Below, in pieces: positions 24,597 to 33,123 of a stretch of 64,000 nucleotides of DNA (the stretch's first letter is position 1; every line of letters starts with the position of its first letter). The notes below the pieces were generated by a model. The model ran no database searches. It was not told where the DNA came from and saw only the letters and a list, made by a program, of their open reading frames with translations. This stretch comes from Bin18 sp965242795 (lineage in GTDB: Bacteria > Desulfobacterota > Binatia > Bin18): positions 2,604,001 through 2,668,000 of the forward strand of contig OZ251505.1 of assembly GCA_965242795.1 (NCBI GenBank). The letters are read 5' to 3'. Both the position numbers and the translations under genes were made by a program.

Positions 24597-25268
24597 CTAG
24601 ATCTTTCCCTTCGACAGGCCCGGGGACCGGGGGGAGGGAACAGCCTGCTTGGCACTTTCCGCCCCCTCTCCCCTCGCGGGAGAGGGGGCGGAGAGTGCCG
24701 CCATGAAGCGGCGGGCGATTTCGGGCGGCGTATGCGGAATGCGCCCGACCGAGCGCGGTTCTCGGTCGGGCGCGATCTTGACCAGGAGGAACGACGGTCC
24801 GGTTGTGGTGTCGCGGGCCAGGAGTTCGCGGGCTGCGGCGTCGAGCTGCGCCGCGGTTTCGGCACGGCGCACCGTGACGTAGCCGCTCGCCCGGGCGACG
24901 TCGTCCAGCGCGACCCGGTTCGAGATGGTCGGCTGGTTGCCGGTCGAGCCGTACACTTCGTTGTCGAACACGACGTGGACCAGATTGCGTGGCCGTCGGG
25001 CGCCGATCAGCGCCAGCGAGCCCAGGTTCATCAACACGTTGCCGTCGCCGTCGAACACCACCACCCGCCGTTCGGGCCGGCTGAGGGCCACGCCGAGCCC
25101 GATCGACGAGGCTAAACCCATTGACCCGATCATGTAGAAATTCCCCGGCCGGTCGGCGAATTGGCACGACTCGCGCGAGATGTAGCCGTTGGCGTGCACG
25201 ACCAATTCATCATCCAACAGCGGCACGACGATGCCGACGGCCTCGGCCAGCGTCAGGGCGGGACTCAC
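24597..25268 (-). CDS. Phosphonopyruvate decarboxylase, TPP-binding (beta) part
   Basis: 223 residues from the GTG at 25268; the ATG at 25298 lies in repeat DNA. The TPP motif begins GDG (74-76) and ends at N103 (DNEVYGSTGNQPT), the arrangement of the C-terminal half of phosphonopyruvate and sulfopyruvate decarboxylases. The other half is the separate gene just upstream, so the enzyme is a two-chain type, as in ComD/ComE. The reaction is phosphonopyruvate to phosphonoacetaldehyde plus CO2, feeding the transaminase downstream. The last about 30 residues (from SAPSPARGEG) are encoded by intergenic repeat sequence, probably a read-through tail. Sulfopyruvate as substrate cannot be ruled out. Confidence 0.8.
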   Translation of the reverse strand: MSPALTLAEAVGIVVPLLDDELVVHANGYISRESCQFADRPGNFYMIGSMGLASSIGLGVALSRPERRVVVFDGDGNVLMNLGSLALIGARRPRNLVHVVFDNEVYGSTGNQPTISNRVALDDVARASGYVTVRRAETAAQLDAAARELLARDTTTGPSFLLVKIAPDREPRSVGRIPHTPPEIARRFMAALSAPSPARGEGAESAKQAVPSPRSPGLSKGKI

Positions 25269-25272
25269 GACG

Positions 25273-25352
25273 GTCCCCTCTCCCCAACCCTCTCCCACAA
25301 GGGGAGAGGGGGCGGAGGGCCGGAGAGGTTTCCTCTCCCCTGGGGGGAGAAA
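25273..25352. repeat. CCCTCTCCC/GGGAGAGGG hairpin repeats inside the decarboxylase operon
   Basis: Two hairpins, CCCTCTCCC-ACAA-GGGGAGAGGG and TTTCCTCTCCCC-TGG-GGGGAGAAA, in the gap between the two decarboxylase genes. The same family occurs at about 5865-5895, 24660-24690, 29100-29135, 29985-30022, 40353-40390 and 58310-58355, always at gene ends. Confidence 0.6.
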
Positions 25353-25356
25353 CGGA

Positions 25357-25842
25357 TCACTGAGCGACTCCCGGCGGCAGGAGGAGGGCCGCAGGACGCT
25401 TGGTCTGCCGGAGCTCCGACGCGGCCCAGTCCACGCTGTCGCCCAGCGTCTCCCCGGCGAGCACGTGGTAGGGAACCTTCAGCGTGGTCAACAGGGAGGG
25501 CAGGATGTCGCCCATGATGAGGTGTTCGGGCGCGTCCTTGCCGCGATAGCCGCGCCACGTAATCAGCAGCAGGCAGGGCAGTTCGTAGATCAGGCTCAGC
25601 GACGTCAGGGCGTTCAGACACACGCCCAAGCCTGAGTTCTGCATGATGACGACCGGTTGCTTGCCGGCCAGATACGCGCCGGCGGCCAACCCCACGGCCG
25701 CGTCTTCGCGCGTCTCGGCGACGTAGCCACCACGCTCCTCCAGCGTGGCAATCACCCCGCTGACCAGCGAGCAGGGAACGCCCGTGAAAAAATCGAACCC
25801 GGCGTCGTGCAGCCGCTGGACGAAGTCTGCTCCGCTGACCAT
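25357..25842 (-). CDS. Phosphonopyruvate decarboxylase, pyrimidine-binding (alpha) part
   Basis: 161 residues: GVPCSLVSGVIATLEERGGYVAE with the family's GVPCS motif, the TPP-activating acidic residue region (ETREDAAVGLAAG, E43/E46), then MQNSGLGVCLNALTSLSLIYELP and ITWRGYRGKDAPEHLIMG. These match the N-terminal half of phosphonopyruvate decarboxylase; the protein ends where the other gene begins. The pair would form an alpha2beta2-type enzyme. First gene of the phosphonate cassette, 228 bp after the hpnN stop across a repeat-filled gap, so separate transcription is possible. Confidence 0.82.
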   Translation of the reverse strand: MVSGADFVQRLHDAGFDFFTGVPCSLVSGVIATLEERGGYVAETREDAAVGLAAGAYLAGKQPVVIMQNSGLGVCLNALTSLSLIYELPCLLLITWRGYRGKDAPEHLIMGDILPSLLTTLKVPYHVLAGETLGDSVDWAASELRQTKRPAALLLPPGVAQ

Positions 25843-25909
25843 CGTGGTCTCTGAGTCTTCAAAGGCGACTGGCAGTATCGCGGTCTGGATTTCCGGCGTC
25901 GTTCATTGT

Positions 25910-26011
25910 GTAGGGGCAACCCCCTGTGGTTGCCCTGTGGGGCGGGCGGGCACCCTCCGACCTTTCGACAGGCTCAAGGCACCGCAGGCTCAGGGACCGC
26001 AGGCTCAGGAA
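25910..26011. repeat. GTAGGGGCA and TTCGACAGGCTCA repeats between hpnN and the phosphonate cassette
   Basis: GTAGGGGCAACCCCCTGTGG and GGTTGCCC (25910-25935) are followed by TTTCGACAGGCTCAAGGCAC and two GCAGGCTCAGG units. They mark the boundary between hpnN and the inserted-looking cassette. Confidence 0.6.
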
Positions 26012-26070
26012 ACACGGGGCCTGCCCCCACGAAAACGCGCGGCAGCATATCAGTTCCGGCCAAGTCTTGC

Positions 26071-28839
26071 CTAGCGGACCGCGGCCCGTCCGGCGGGGCA
26101 GAGCAGCAGCGGCAGGACGACGATGGACGCCACGAGCACGCTGCCGACCGCCAAGCTGAGCAACAGGCCGATGCTGAAGATGCCATAGTAACTGGCGACC
26201 ATCAGGCTGCCGAAGCCGACCATCGTCGTCAGCGAGAACAACACGACGGCCTGCCCGGTGCTGCCGGCGATCAGGGATGCGGTCGGGCTTCCGAATCCCT
26301 CCGCGGTGCGTTGCCGGCAGCGGTGGACGAGGTGGATGCCGTTCTCGACGCCGATGCCGATGATGAGCGGCGCGGCGACCATGTTGGCGAGATTGAACTC
26401 CACGCCGGCCAACCACATCAACCCCGCGGTCCAGATCATGCCCAGCCCGAGCGGCAGGACGGCCAGCAGCGCGTCGCCGACGCGCCGCAACGCCGCATAG
26501 GTGACGATCAGGATCGCCAGCAAGGCGTACCAAGCCGCCTCGACGTAGCCGTCCTTCATGGCGCCGATGGACTCGTAGCCGATCACCGGCGAGCCGGTGA
26601 CGTCCGGATCGACGCGGCGCAACTCGGTGATGAACGCCGTCAGCGGCGCGCGCTCCCAGATGTCCTCCTTCGGGTAAATCTGTAGCAGAAACCGCCCGCC
26701 GTCACGGCTGACGAAGCGTTCGCGCAGGGACACCGGTACGTCGTCCAGCGTAATCGGACCCGCGGGGTCCAGGTTGTTCCGCAGCAGTGCCCACGTCGCG
26801 GCGAAGTCCTCGAACAGGTCGCGTTGAAACCCCGCCAAGCGGGATTCCGCTTCGGCCGCGGGGAGGGCGGTCAGCGCCTTCCGCACGGCTTGCAGGTGCG
26901 CGCGGGTCTCGCGCAGGCGGGACGCTTCGCCCGGCGGAGGATCGTCGTCGGACTCGTCGCGGATTTTGAGTCGGAGCTTGTCGAGCGTCGTGAGCAACCG
27001 ATCGATCTCGACCGGTTGCGGCGCAGCATCGGGCCGGGGGAGGTCGGCGACCAGCGGGCGTAGGGCTCCCAAGGCTCTCATGCGCTCATCCTGTTTCTCG
27101 GGCACGAGCGCGGCGACGCTCTCCACTCGGTCCACGCCGGGCAGGGCGGCGAATGCTTGCGCCTTGGCGCGGGTCTCCTCCGGTGTGGTAGCCGTTGCCA
27201 AGGCGTTCCACGACGAGCGTTGCGAGTTTTCGATGATGCGATGTTCCCAATCGACCGACTCGGTGCCGCGGGCTTGCAGGTTCAGCAGGTTGTAGTCGAA
27301 CGAGACCGAGGGTACTGCCGCCAAGCAGGCCGCGCCCGTGAGCCCGGCGAGTGCCAGCACGCCGCGGCGATGCCGCTCCACGCCCGCACCGAGCCGTATG
27401 AACGCCTGATGCAGCACGGTCCGATCATGCCGAACCGCCCGCCACGGACGCACCGCGTCCAGGGTCAACACCGCCGCGGGCAGAAAGCTCAGCACGGCTA
27501 CGACACACAGCAGCACCCCGCTGCCCGAAATGATGCCGAGTTCCTGCACCCCGCGAAAATCGGCCAGCACGACCGCGAAGAACGCCAGCGACGTGGTGCA
27601 CGCCCCGGCCAGAATGCTGGGAACGGTTTGCTCGAAGACGACCGTCACCGCACCGGCGGGAGCGTGGCCTTTGATCCGTTCCTCCTCGTAACGGGTCATG
27701 AAGTGCACGCCGAAATCGTCGGCCAGACCGAGCAGCATCGGCGCGATGAAGACCGTGATGATCGTGAGGTGGCCGACCGTCAGCGCCACGAACCCCAGGG
27801 TCCAACTCAAGCCGACCAGCAGAGCCGTCACGATGCAGATCGGATGCCGGACTCGCCGGAAGAACAGCACGTACAGCAGGGCGATGCCGGTCAGCGAGAC
27901 GAGCGTCGCCACGGCCGTGTCGTGCTGCGCGCTCAGCATCTCGTCGTTGCCGAGCGCCTTGGTGCCGGTCACCCCCGCGCTGAGGCCCGGGAACTCCGGG
28001 GCCAGGTCGACAATCGCGGTGCGGATCGTGGCGATGGAGTCCTGGAGTTCGTTGAAACCCGCGGCCGCGTCCTCGTTGGCCTTGACCATGCAGAACAGGA
28101 AGCGTCGATTCTCGGACACCAAGAAGCCGTCGTCGTCGAACGGCCCGTCGCCGCCGAACGGCCCGTCGCCGCCGAACAGCGACGCCCACGGCGAGTTGTA
28201 GGCTGCGCCGTTGAGCGCGCGCCCGACCTCGGCCAACAGCGCGCTCAGGAAATCGAGTTGCGCATCGGAGAACTCCGCGGGGTCCTCCTCTGCGTCTTCG
28301 CCCAGCCCGAGAAAATCGTCCACCAGATACGACACCGCCGCGGCGCTGGCCTGCGTATTGATCGCGTCCAGCAGGGTATTCAAACCGGGCCGCGCCAGCA
28401 GGTCGCGGAGGACGGGTTGCGCGTCTTCGAGATTTCGCTGCAGGTCGGCCAGTTCCGCGGCGGACAGGTACAACAGTTTCTTGCCGTCGAGGGACGACGT
28501 GTCGATGCGGTAGAACACGTCGGCAATGTGCTGCGGCTCCTGATCGAGCCGTGCGGCCAGCCGGGTCAGAAAGGCTTTCCCCTGACGGACGTCGCGCGGT
28601 TCCACGACCACCACGACCTGGTCGAGCCCGACGAACTCGTCGTCGTATTCCTCGTCCAACTGCACGTAGCGTTTGTCGCTCGACACCAGATCGTTGCGCC
28701 CGGTCACCAGTTCCAGACGGTGCGCCGTGGTCCAGATCGCGGCCAGCGACAGCAGCGCGCAGCCACAGAGCACGCTTTTCGGATACACCGAGACGAGGCG
28801 TGCGGCTGCGCGCAGCCCGCGTCGTTCCCACTCGTGCAT
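26071..28839 (-). CDS. hpnN: Hopanoid transporter HpnN (RND/MMPL superfamily)
   Basis: 922 residues. A first membrane helix (about 21-40) is followed by a long periplasmic loop, a helix bundle with the RND-type LLGLADDFGVHFMTRYEEE sequence, then a second loop and bundle (WLAGVEFNLANMVAAPLIIG; GIGVENGIHLVHR). This duplicated architecture and the sequence match HpnN, which moves hopanoids from the inner to the outer membrane. The first loop contains a low-complexity tandem (GGDGPFGGDGPFDDDGF). hpnM and mlaA lie upstream on the same strand, giving a lipid-transport group. Confidence 0.92.
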   Translation of the reverse strand: MHEWERRGLRAAARLVSVYPKSVLCGCALLSLAAIWTTAHRLELVTGRNDLVSSDKRYVQLDEEYDDEFVGLDQVVVVVEPRDVRQGKAFLTRLAARLDQEPQHIADVFYRIDTSSLDGKKLLYLSAAELADLQRNLEDAQPVLRDLLARPGLNTLLDAINTQASAAAVSYLVDDFLGLGEDAEEDPAEFSDAQLDFLSALLAEVGRALNGAAYNSPWASLFGGDGPFGGDGPFDDDGFLVSENRRFLFCMVKANEDAAAGFNELQDSIATIRTAIVDLAPEFPGLSAGVTGTKALGNDEMLSAQHDTAVATLVSLTGIALLYVLFFRRVRHPICIVTALLVGLSWTLGFVALTVGHLTIITVFIAPMLLGLADDFGVHFMTRYEEERIKGHAPAGAVTVVFEQTVPSILAGACTTSLAFFAVVLADFRGVQELGIISGSGVLLCVVAVLSFLPAAVLTLDAVRPWRAVRHDRTVLHQAFIRLGAGVERHRRGVLALAGLTGAACLAAVPSVSFDYNLLNLQARGTESVDWEHRIIENSQRSSWNALATATTPEETRAKAQAFAALPGVDRVESVAALVPEKQDERMRALGALRPLVADLPRPDAAPQPVEIDRLLTTLDKLRLKIRDESDDDPPPGEASRLRETRAHLQAVRKALTALPAAEAESRLAGFQRDLFEDFAATWALLRNNLDPAGPITLDDVPVSLRERFVSRDGGRFLLQIYPKEDIWERAPLTAFITELRRVDPDVTGSPVIGYESIGAMKDGYVEAAWYALLAILIVTYAALRRVGDALLAVLPLGLGMIWTAGLMWLAGVEFNLANMVAAPLIIGIGVENGIHLVHRCRQRTAEGFGSPTASLIAGSTGQAVVLFSLTTMVGFGSLMVASYYGIFSIGLLLSLAVGSVLVASIVVLPLLLCPAGRAAVR

Positions 28840-29155
28840 GGCCGGTCAGTCTGCTTGAAAGGGGGATATGTCCTGCGGGATGGGAAGAACGCCGCGAAAC
28901 AGGGAGACTATTCTTTGAGGAAATCGAATCCTTGAATGACCCGCAAAATCCGACACCCTTCGATAATCTCGAGTCTTTCCCCCGCAAGTTCGTTGAGCTT
29001 GCGGTGTCCAGAGCCTGCCGAAGGATCGAGACGAACCCCGGGTACGCACGCAGTCTCGATCCCCGGACATCGTATAATGCAGCGCTCTTTTCTCCCCCTC
29101 ACCCCAGCCCTCTCCCTCAAGGGGAGAGGGAGCGGAAGGAGCGTCACGGCGGCGG
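28840..29155. other. Repeat-rich gap between hpnN and hpnM
   Basis: 316 bases, no gene. Holds a TTGAGCTTGCGGTGTCCAGA / AGCCTGCCGAAGGATCGAGA segment (repeated near 29855-29935) and a CCCTCTCCCTCAAGGGGAGAGGG hairpin, split here as CCCTCTCCC and GGGAGAGGG arms, at 29108-29131. A plus-strand TATAATGCAGCGCT resembles TATAATGCGGCGCT before hpnJ but faces no gene. Confidence 0.5.
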
Positions 29156-29746
29156 TCAGTCGATGCTGGCGTCGTCGATCTTCTGGCGCATCCGTTTCAC
29201 CAACTCGTCGTAGGAGTGTTTCGCCATGACGGATTGGACCTGCTTGCGGATGTTGTTCGCCAAACTCACCCCGTCCAGCCACACGTCCCATACCTTCCAG
29301 TCCCCGCCCGCCCGGTTGAGCCGGAAGCTCAGCGCGACGCGCTCCTCCTCGGCATTGACGACCGCCACTGCGACGAGCGCCTCGTTGCCTTGCGTTTGCG
29401 TGGCGCCGTACTCGAAACGGGTCGTGGCGAGAAACTCGGACGCGCGTTGATAGACGAGGGCGCGGAACAGTTGCGCGAGAAGCATCTCGAAATCGGCCTG
29501 CTTCTCACTTCCCAGGCCGTCCCAGAACGGCCCCATCAGCCAGCGCGCCAGCCGGGCAATGGCGATATGCTTTTCGATAGTCTCGCCGCTGCACTCCGGC
29601 GCCGCGGATGGCGTGCCGAGGTTCGCACCGCAGCCCTGCATGATGGACAGCAGGTGCTTGGTGACCGCGTCGGGGGCATTCGCAGGAATAGCCTGCTCGG
29701 CCGCGGCCGGCCCTGTCAGCAGACACACCAAGCTGAAAAAGTACAA
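29156..29746 (-). CDS. hpnM: HpnM, MlaC/Ttg2D-type periplasmic lipid-binding protein
   Basis: About 196 residues. The mature part (EQAIPANAPDAVTKHLLSIM ... FRALVYQRASEFLATTRFEY ... GDWKVWDVWLDGVSLANNIR) is the MlaC/Ttg2 fold, and adjacency to hpnN identifies it as HpnM. A signal-peptide-like stretch (LYFFSLVCLLTGPAAAEQ) precedes it, but no ATG is in place; the frame continues upstream only through repeat DNA. I mark a TTG at 29746 as the likeliest start, without a good ribosome-binding site. Probable role: carrying hopanoid or phospholipid across the periplasm between HpnN and the outer membrane. Confidence 0.8.
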   Translation of the reverse strand: MYFFSLVCLLTGPAAAEQAIPANAPDAVTKHLLSIMQGCGANLGTPSAAPECSGETIEKHIAIARLARWLMGPFWDGLGSEKQADFEMLLAQLFRALVYQRASEFLATTRFEYGATQTQGNEALVAVAVVNAEEERVALSFRLNRAGGDWKVWDVWLDGVSLANNIRKQVQSVMAKHSYDELVKRMRQKIDDASID

Positions 29747-29849
29747 TGAGATCGTCAGACGGAGTGAACGCGGCGCCCCGAGCCTGCCGAAGGGGCGATA
29801 AGCCGGGGGCTGGATGCGGGGGCTGCGTGGGCGCCGGGGGTTCGTTTCG

Positions 29850-30022
29850 ATCCTTCGGCAGGCTCTGGACACCGCAAGCTCAACGAACTTGGGGGGGGAG
29901 GCTTCCGAGCTTGCGGTGCCTTGAGCCTGTCGAAAGGTCGAGGGGGCGGCGGGGAAGGGCGGCATGATCCGGGGGTATCATCCCCTCCCCCCTCGTGGGG
30001 GAGGGTTAGGGAGAGGGGGAAA
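29850..30022. repeat. REP-type and CCCTCTCCC repeats before hpnM
   Basis: TCCTTCGGCAGGCTCTGGAC, GAGCTTGCGGTGCCTTGAGC and CTGTCGAAAGGTCGAGG form a nest of inverted repeats, then a CCCTCCCCC/GGGGGAGGG hairpin. Lies between mlaA and hpnM and overlaps the only possible upstream extension of hpnM. Confidence 0.6.
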
Positions 30023-30033
30023 AGACGTCGTCG

Positions 30034-30816
30034 TCACTCGGCGATTTGCCGCTCCCGATTCTGTAAGTAGAAATCCTGCACGGCGCTGTACAGGTCGAGC
30101 GAAAACCGGTCGACGCTCTCGAAGAATTCCAGGTTGAGAGAGCGTTCGTTCACCACGTTGGTCAGCGTCGTGCCGGAGCCGATGGCCGCGGTTTCCGTGT
30201 TCGGCAGGACGTATTGGGTCGGATTCATGGCACCGTCCGCGACTTGGCCGACCGCGTCGCGCAGCGTGGACGGGCCGAAGAACGGCAGCACGAGGTAGGG
30301 GCCGGGCCCGACGCCGTACCTTCCCAGCGTCTGGCCGAAGTCTTCCTCGCTCTTCCGCAGTCCGAACTTACTCTCGGCCACGTCGAAGAACCCGAGTCCG
30401 CCGATCGTCGTGTTGATGGCGAAGCGTCCGGCCTCGCGCGCCGCGCCGTCGAACTTGAGTTGGAAGAGGCTGTTGGCGAAGCGCGGCACCACGCCGATGT
30501 TGTCGAAGAAGCGCCGCACGCCGAGCCGGGCGGGCTCCGGGACCGCGGCCGCGTACGAACGCGCCACGGGCCGCATGAGGTGTTCGTCCATCCAGATGTT
30601 GAAGGCGAACATCTTTTCGTTGAACGGCTCGAAAAACGAGGCTTGGTAAGCCGCGGTCGGGGCGTCGAGCGAGCCGAACGAATCATCCAACCCACTCTGG
30701 AGTGTAGGTTGGGCGGTCCCCGTCATTTGCGCCCAGCCGGGAGCCGGGTCCGGCCCGACGAACCCGAGAATGCCAAGCAGGCAACCGATCGGCAGCAGGC
30801 GTCGTATGTGGTGCAT
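30034..30816 (-). CDS. mlaA: MlaA (VacJ) outer-membrane lipoprotein-type phospholipid transporter
   Basis: 260 residues from the ATG at 30816 (MHHIRRLLPIGCLLGILGFVG), a signal peptide. The body is typical MlaA: DPFEPFNE-like sequence (SFFEPFNEKMFAFNIWMDEH), VRRFFDNIGVVPRFANSLFQ, RFAINTTIGGLGFFDVA, EEDFGQTLGRYGVGPGPYLV and GPSTLRDAVG. It removes mislocalised phospholipid from the outer leaflet of the outer membrane with the Mla pathway. Placement next to hpnM and hpnN suggests a combined hopanoid/phospholipid trafficking unit. It starts 41 nt after the stop of glycosyltransferase copy 1. Confidence 0.93.
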   Translation of the reverse strand: MHHIRRLLPIGCLLGILGFVGPDPAPGWAQMTGTAQPTLQSGLDDSFGSLDAPTAAYQASFFEPFNEKMFAFNIWMDEHLMRPVARSYAAAVPEPARLGVRRFFDNIGVVPRFANSLFQLKFDGAAREAGRFAINTTIGGLGFFDVAESKFGLRKSEEDFGQTLGRYGVGPGPYLVLPFFGPSTLRDAVGQVADGAMNPTQYVLPNTETAAIGSGTTLTNVVNERSLNLEFFESVDRFSLDLYSAVQDFYLQNRERQIAE

Positions 30817-30857
30817 AGCGTGTGTAAGTCCGGAGGGACGAAAATCTTTTACCCCTA

Positions 30858-32855
30858 CTACCGCATTGTCAGGGGTGTGTATATCGGCTCCACCAAGTTG
30901 GTTTCCCACAGCTTCCCCCGGTCGTCGTACTGCCCGGTGTGGATGCGCGCGATCCCGTAGGCCGGCAACTCCACGCTCCCCCAGCACTCCCCCGTGGCGC
31001 CCCGCCCGTACAGGAAAAAGTCCCGGTTGTCGAACCCATGCCGGCGCCGGGCCGCCGGCAACGCCTGCACCTCCTCCGGATAGACGTGGACGAAGAACGG
31101 CGCCCGGACGTCACGCGCGGTGCAATCCCTCCGGGCATAGCCGAGCAGCCGCGCGCCGGGATAGGTGTACAGGGCGAACCGCGCGGTCGCCACCGCCCGG
31201 CCCGATACGATCCCCCGATAGGTATTCTCGACCCGGGTGACCACCCTGCGGTGCCTCTCCGGCACCGTCACGTGGCCCCGGACTACGACCAGAGTGTTAT
31301 TATATACTTTGCGTTTGTACAGCGCGTTCTCGAAGGACTGCGCCAACCACCGGCCCGTCTGCAGGAGTCTTCCGCAGCGAAGAGTCACGTCGGCGGTCCC
31401 AGGGGGCACCATGACGAGCCATCTCCGATCCGCCCGCGGCAAAGTTACCTTCACCCACCTTATCCCCGCAGTCCTCGCGACATAGACCCTTGTAGCGGGA
31501 TACCGCCGCCGCAAGAATTCCAGCCCCTCGCGGCACGAGAGCGTCCACGGGTCGAGTATGTAGTGAGTGCGTAGAGACTCCGGCGTCGTGCGGTCCACCA
31601 GCCGGTTGAAATAGACCTGCTGATGCGGATGGATCTGGATCATGTCCACCCCCGTCACCAGCACCCCCAGCCCCGCCAGTGCATACACCCCTCCCGCCGC
31701 GGCTTGCCGACCTCCCCCCCCCCCGGCCCAGTGCATCCCCACTCCTGCGAGGCCACACAACGACGCATGCAGGAAATACACGTGGCGCCACCCGTGGTGG
31801 AGGTGGGCGCCGAGCCCGATGATTGCCAGCACGGGCAGCGTCAAGCAGGCCAGCAGCAACAACCCGAAGCGCAGGTCCGTGTTCCTCAGTGCCGCCCGCG
31901 GTCGCCGGACGGTGTGAGCACACACGCAGATGCCGCCCAACACGCCGCACGCCAGCGTCACCAAAGGGGTCGAGATGACGACCCACGTCGGAATGTAGTC
32001 CCAGGGCCGGTGAGCTGAGTCGACCGTTCGCCCCTGAAACAAATCAGAGGGCGTGACCGGGTGCCATGTCGAGGTTTGCAACGCCGTGCCGAACGCGAAC
32101 GGGTCCGTCCACAAGAAGGGAGACAGCACGTACAGCGTGCCCGGCCCGACCACCGCAAACACCGCCCCCGTCCCCAGCACGTGAGCCCGCTTCCCCCGCC
32201 CCGCCTGCCCCAGGTCCAGCCCCCGCAGCGCCAGCACCGCCGGATACAGCATCATCCCCATGATCCGCAGATTCGTCAGCACCCCCACGCACACCCCGCA
32301 CAGCACGAACGCCCCGACCGTATCTTTGCAGAACGCCCGGTGCGTCACGTACAGCGTGACCATGAACATGCTGAGAAACGGCAGGTCCTTGCTGTTGAAG
32401 AACGAATGCGCGTACAGCCGCGGCTGCAGCACGAACAAGAGCAAGGCGAACAACGCCACGGTCCGGCTGCGGGTCAGCCGATAGACGAGCAGCGAACAAC
32501 ACCAGCCACCGACCAGAAAGAAGGCGTGCGTCACCAGATGCCGCAGGAGATAGATGCGGCGCGAATCCTCCAATCCTACCCCGCGCTCCAGCAGGAGCAG
32601 GGGCAGTTCGAAGGCGACTCCATAGTACCAGTAGGGCTCTTCGAGAAACCCGTCCAGCCGGTCGGCGGCGCCCGTGATGAAGGCGAGGTTCCGGGCGGCT
32701 ATGTCCCGTTGTACTGGCGAATCGTACACGATCCCATAGTCGCCCCCTATGGCGCTCCCTACCAGGAGGAACGCCACACAGACCAGCAACGCTTGAACCG
32801 ACCAGGGAAGGCGATTCATCGACAGGAACAGTCGCATCGCGGGAGGGATCTGCAT
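30858..32855 (-). CDS. GT-C-type membrane glycosyltransferase, tandem paralog 1
   Basis: 665 residues, or about 659 if translation starts at MRLFLSMNRL (32837), where the paralogs start. About 10-11 hydrophobic helices in the first 450 residues and a C-terminal soluble beta-rich domain of about 200. The motif LYAHSFFNSKDLPFLSMFMV is typical of the ArnT/PMT-like (GT39-related) membrane transferases that use polyprenyl-phosphate sugars. The donor and acceptor are unknown. A Gly-rich stretch (AGGGGGRQAAAG) replaces the KSRRAAAG-like segment of the others. Last of four tandem copies, just upstream of mlaA. Confidence 0.8.
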   Translation of the reverse strand: MQIPPAMRLFLSMNRLPWSVQALLVCVAFLLVGSAIGGDYGIVYDSPVQRDIAARNLAFITGAADRLDGFLEEPYWYYGVAFELPLLLLERGVGLEDSRRIYLLRHLVTHAFFLVGGWCCSLLVYRLTRSRTVALFALLLFVLQPRLYAHSFFNSKDLPFLSMFMVTLYVTHRAFCKDTVGAFVLCGVCVGVLTNLRIMGMMLYPAVLALRGLDLGQAGRGKRAHVLGTGAVFAVVGPGTLYVLSPFLWTDPFAFGTALQTSTWHPVTPSDLFQGRTVDSAHRPWDYIPTWVVISTPLVTLACGVLGGICVCAHTVRRPRAALRNTDLRFGLLLLACLTLPVLAIIGLGAHLHHGWRHVYFLHASLCGLAGVGMHWAGGGGGRQAAAGGVYALAGLGVLVTGVDMIQIHPHQQVYFNRLVDRTTPESLRTHYILDPWTLSCREGLEFLRRRYPATRVYVARTAGIRWVKVTLPRADRRWLVMVPPGTADVTLRCGRLLQTGRWLAQSFENALYKRKVYNNTLVVVRGHVTVPERHRRVVTRVENTYRGIVSGRAVATARFALYTYPGARLLGYARRDCTARDVRAPFFVHVYPEEVQALPAARRRHGFDNRDFFLYGRGATGECWGSVELPAYGIARIHTGQYDDRGKLWETNLVEPIYTPLTMR

Positions 32856-32975
32856 TTAAAGTCTCACCGTCCTGTTTGGGAGGCTCATACCTGTCAGCTT
32901 CTTCGCTCGCGTAGTGAAAGGGATTGCCTAATCGCAGGCGGGCGGAGGAGAAAGCGCGAGGCTAAAGGGGACTAG

Positions 32976-33083
32976 GGCGTGCCGGCTTTACGGTGGTGGT
33001 GCCGACACCCCAGCGCTCGCCGTCTGCGTTTTCCATCCACAGGGTGCACTCCGCGGGGTGGCGTCCTTTTCCGTTACGATACC
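32976..33083 (-). pseudogene. MaoC 3'-end remnant 1 between glycosyltransferase copies
   Basis: About 108 bp matching the last third of the intact MaoC-like gene at 39476-39901 (the VTEKDA ... MENADGERW ... GTATVKL region). The same small deletion as in the other two remnants shifts the frame. The sequence has drifted more than in the remnants at 35144 and 37301. Confidence 0.75.
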
Positions 33084-33123
33084 TTGCAATGAACGATGCC
33101 GGCCGACAGTCCGGAGCCGAATG

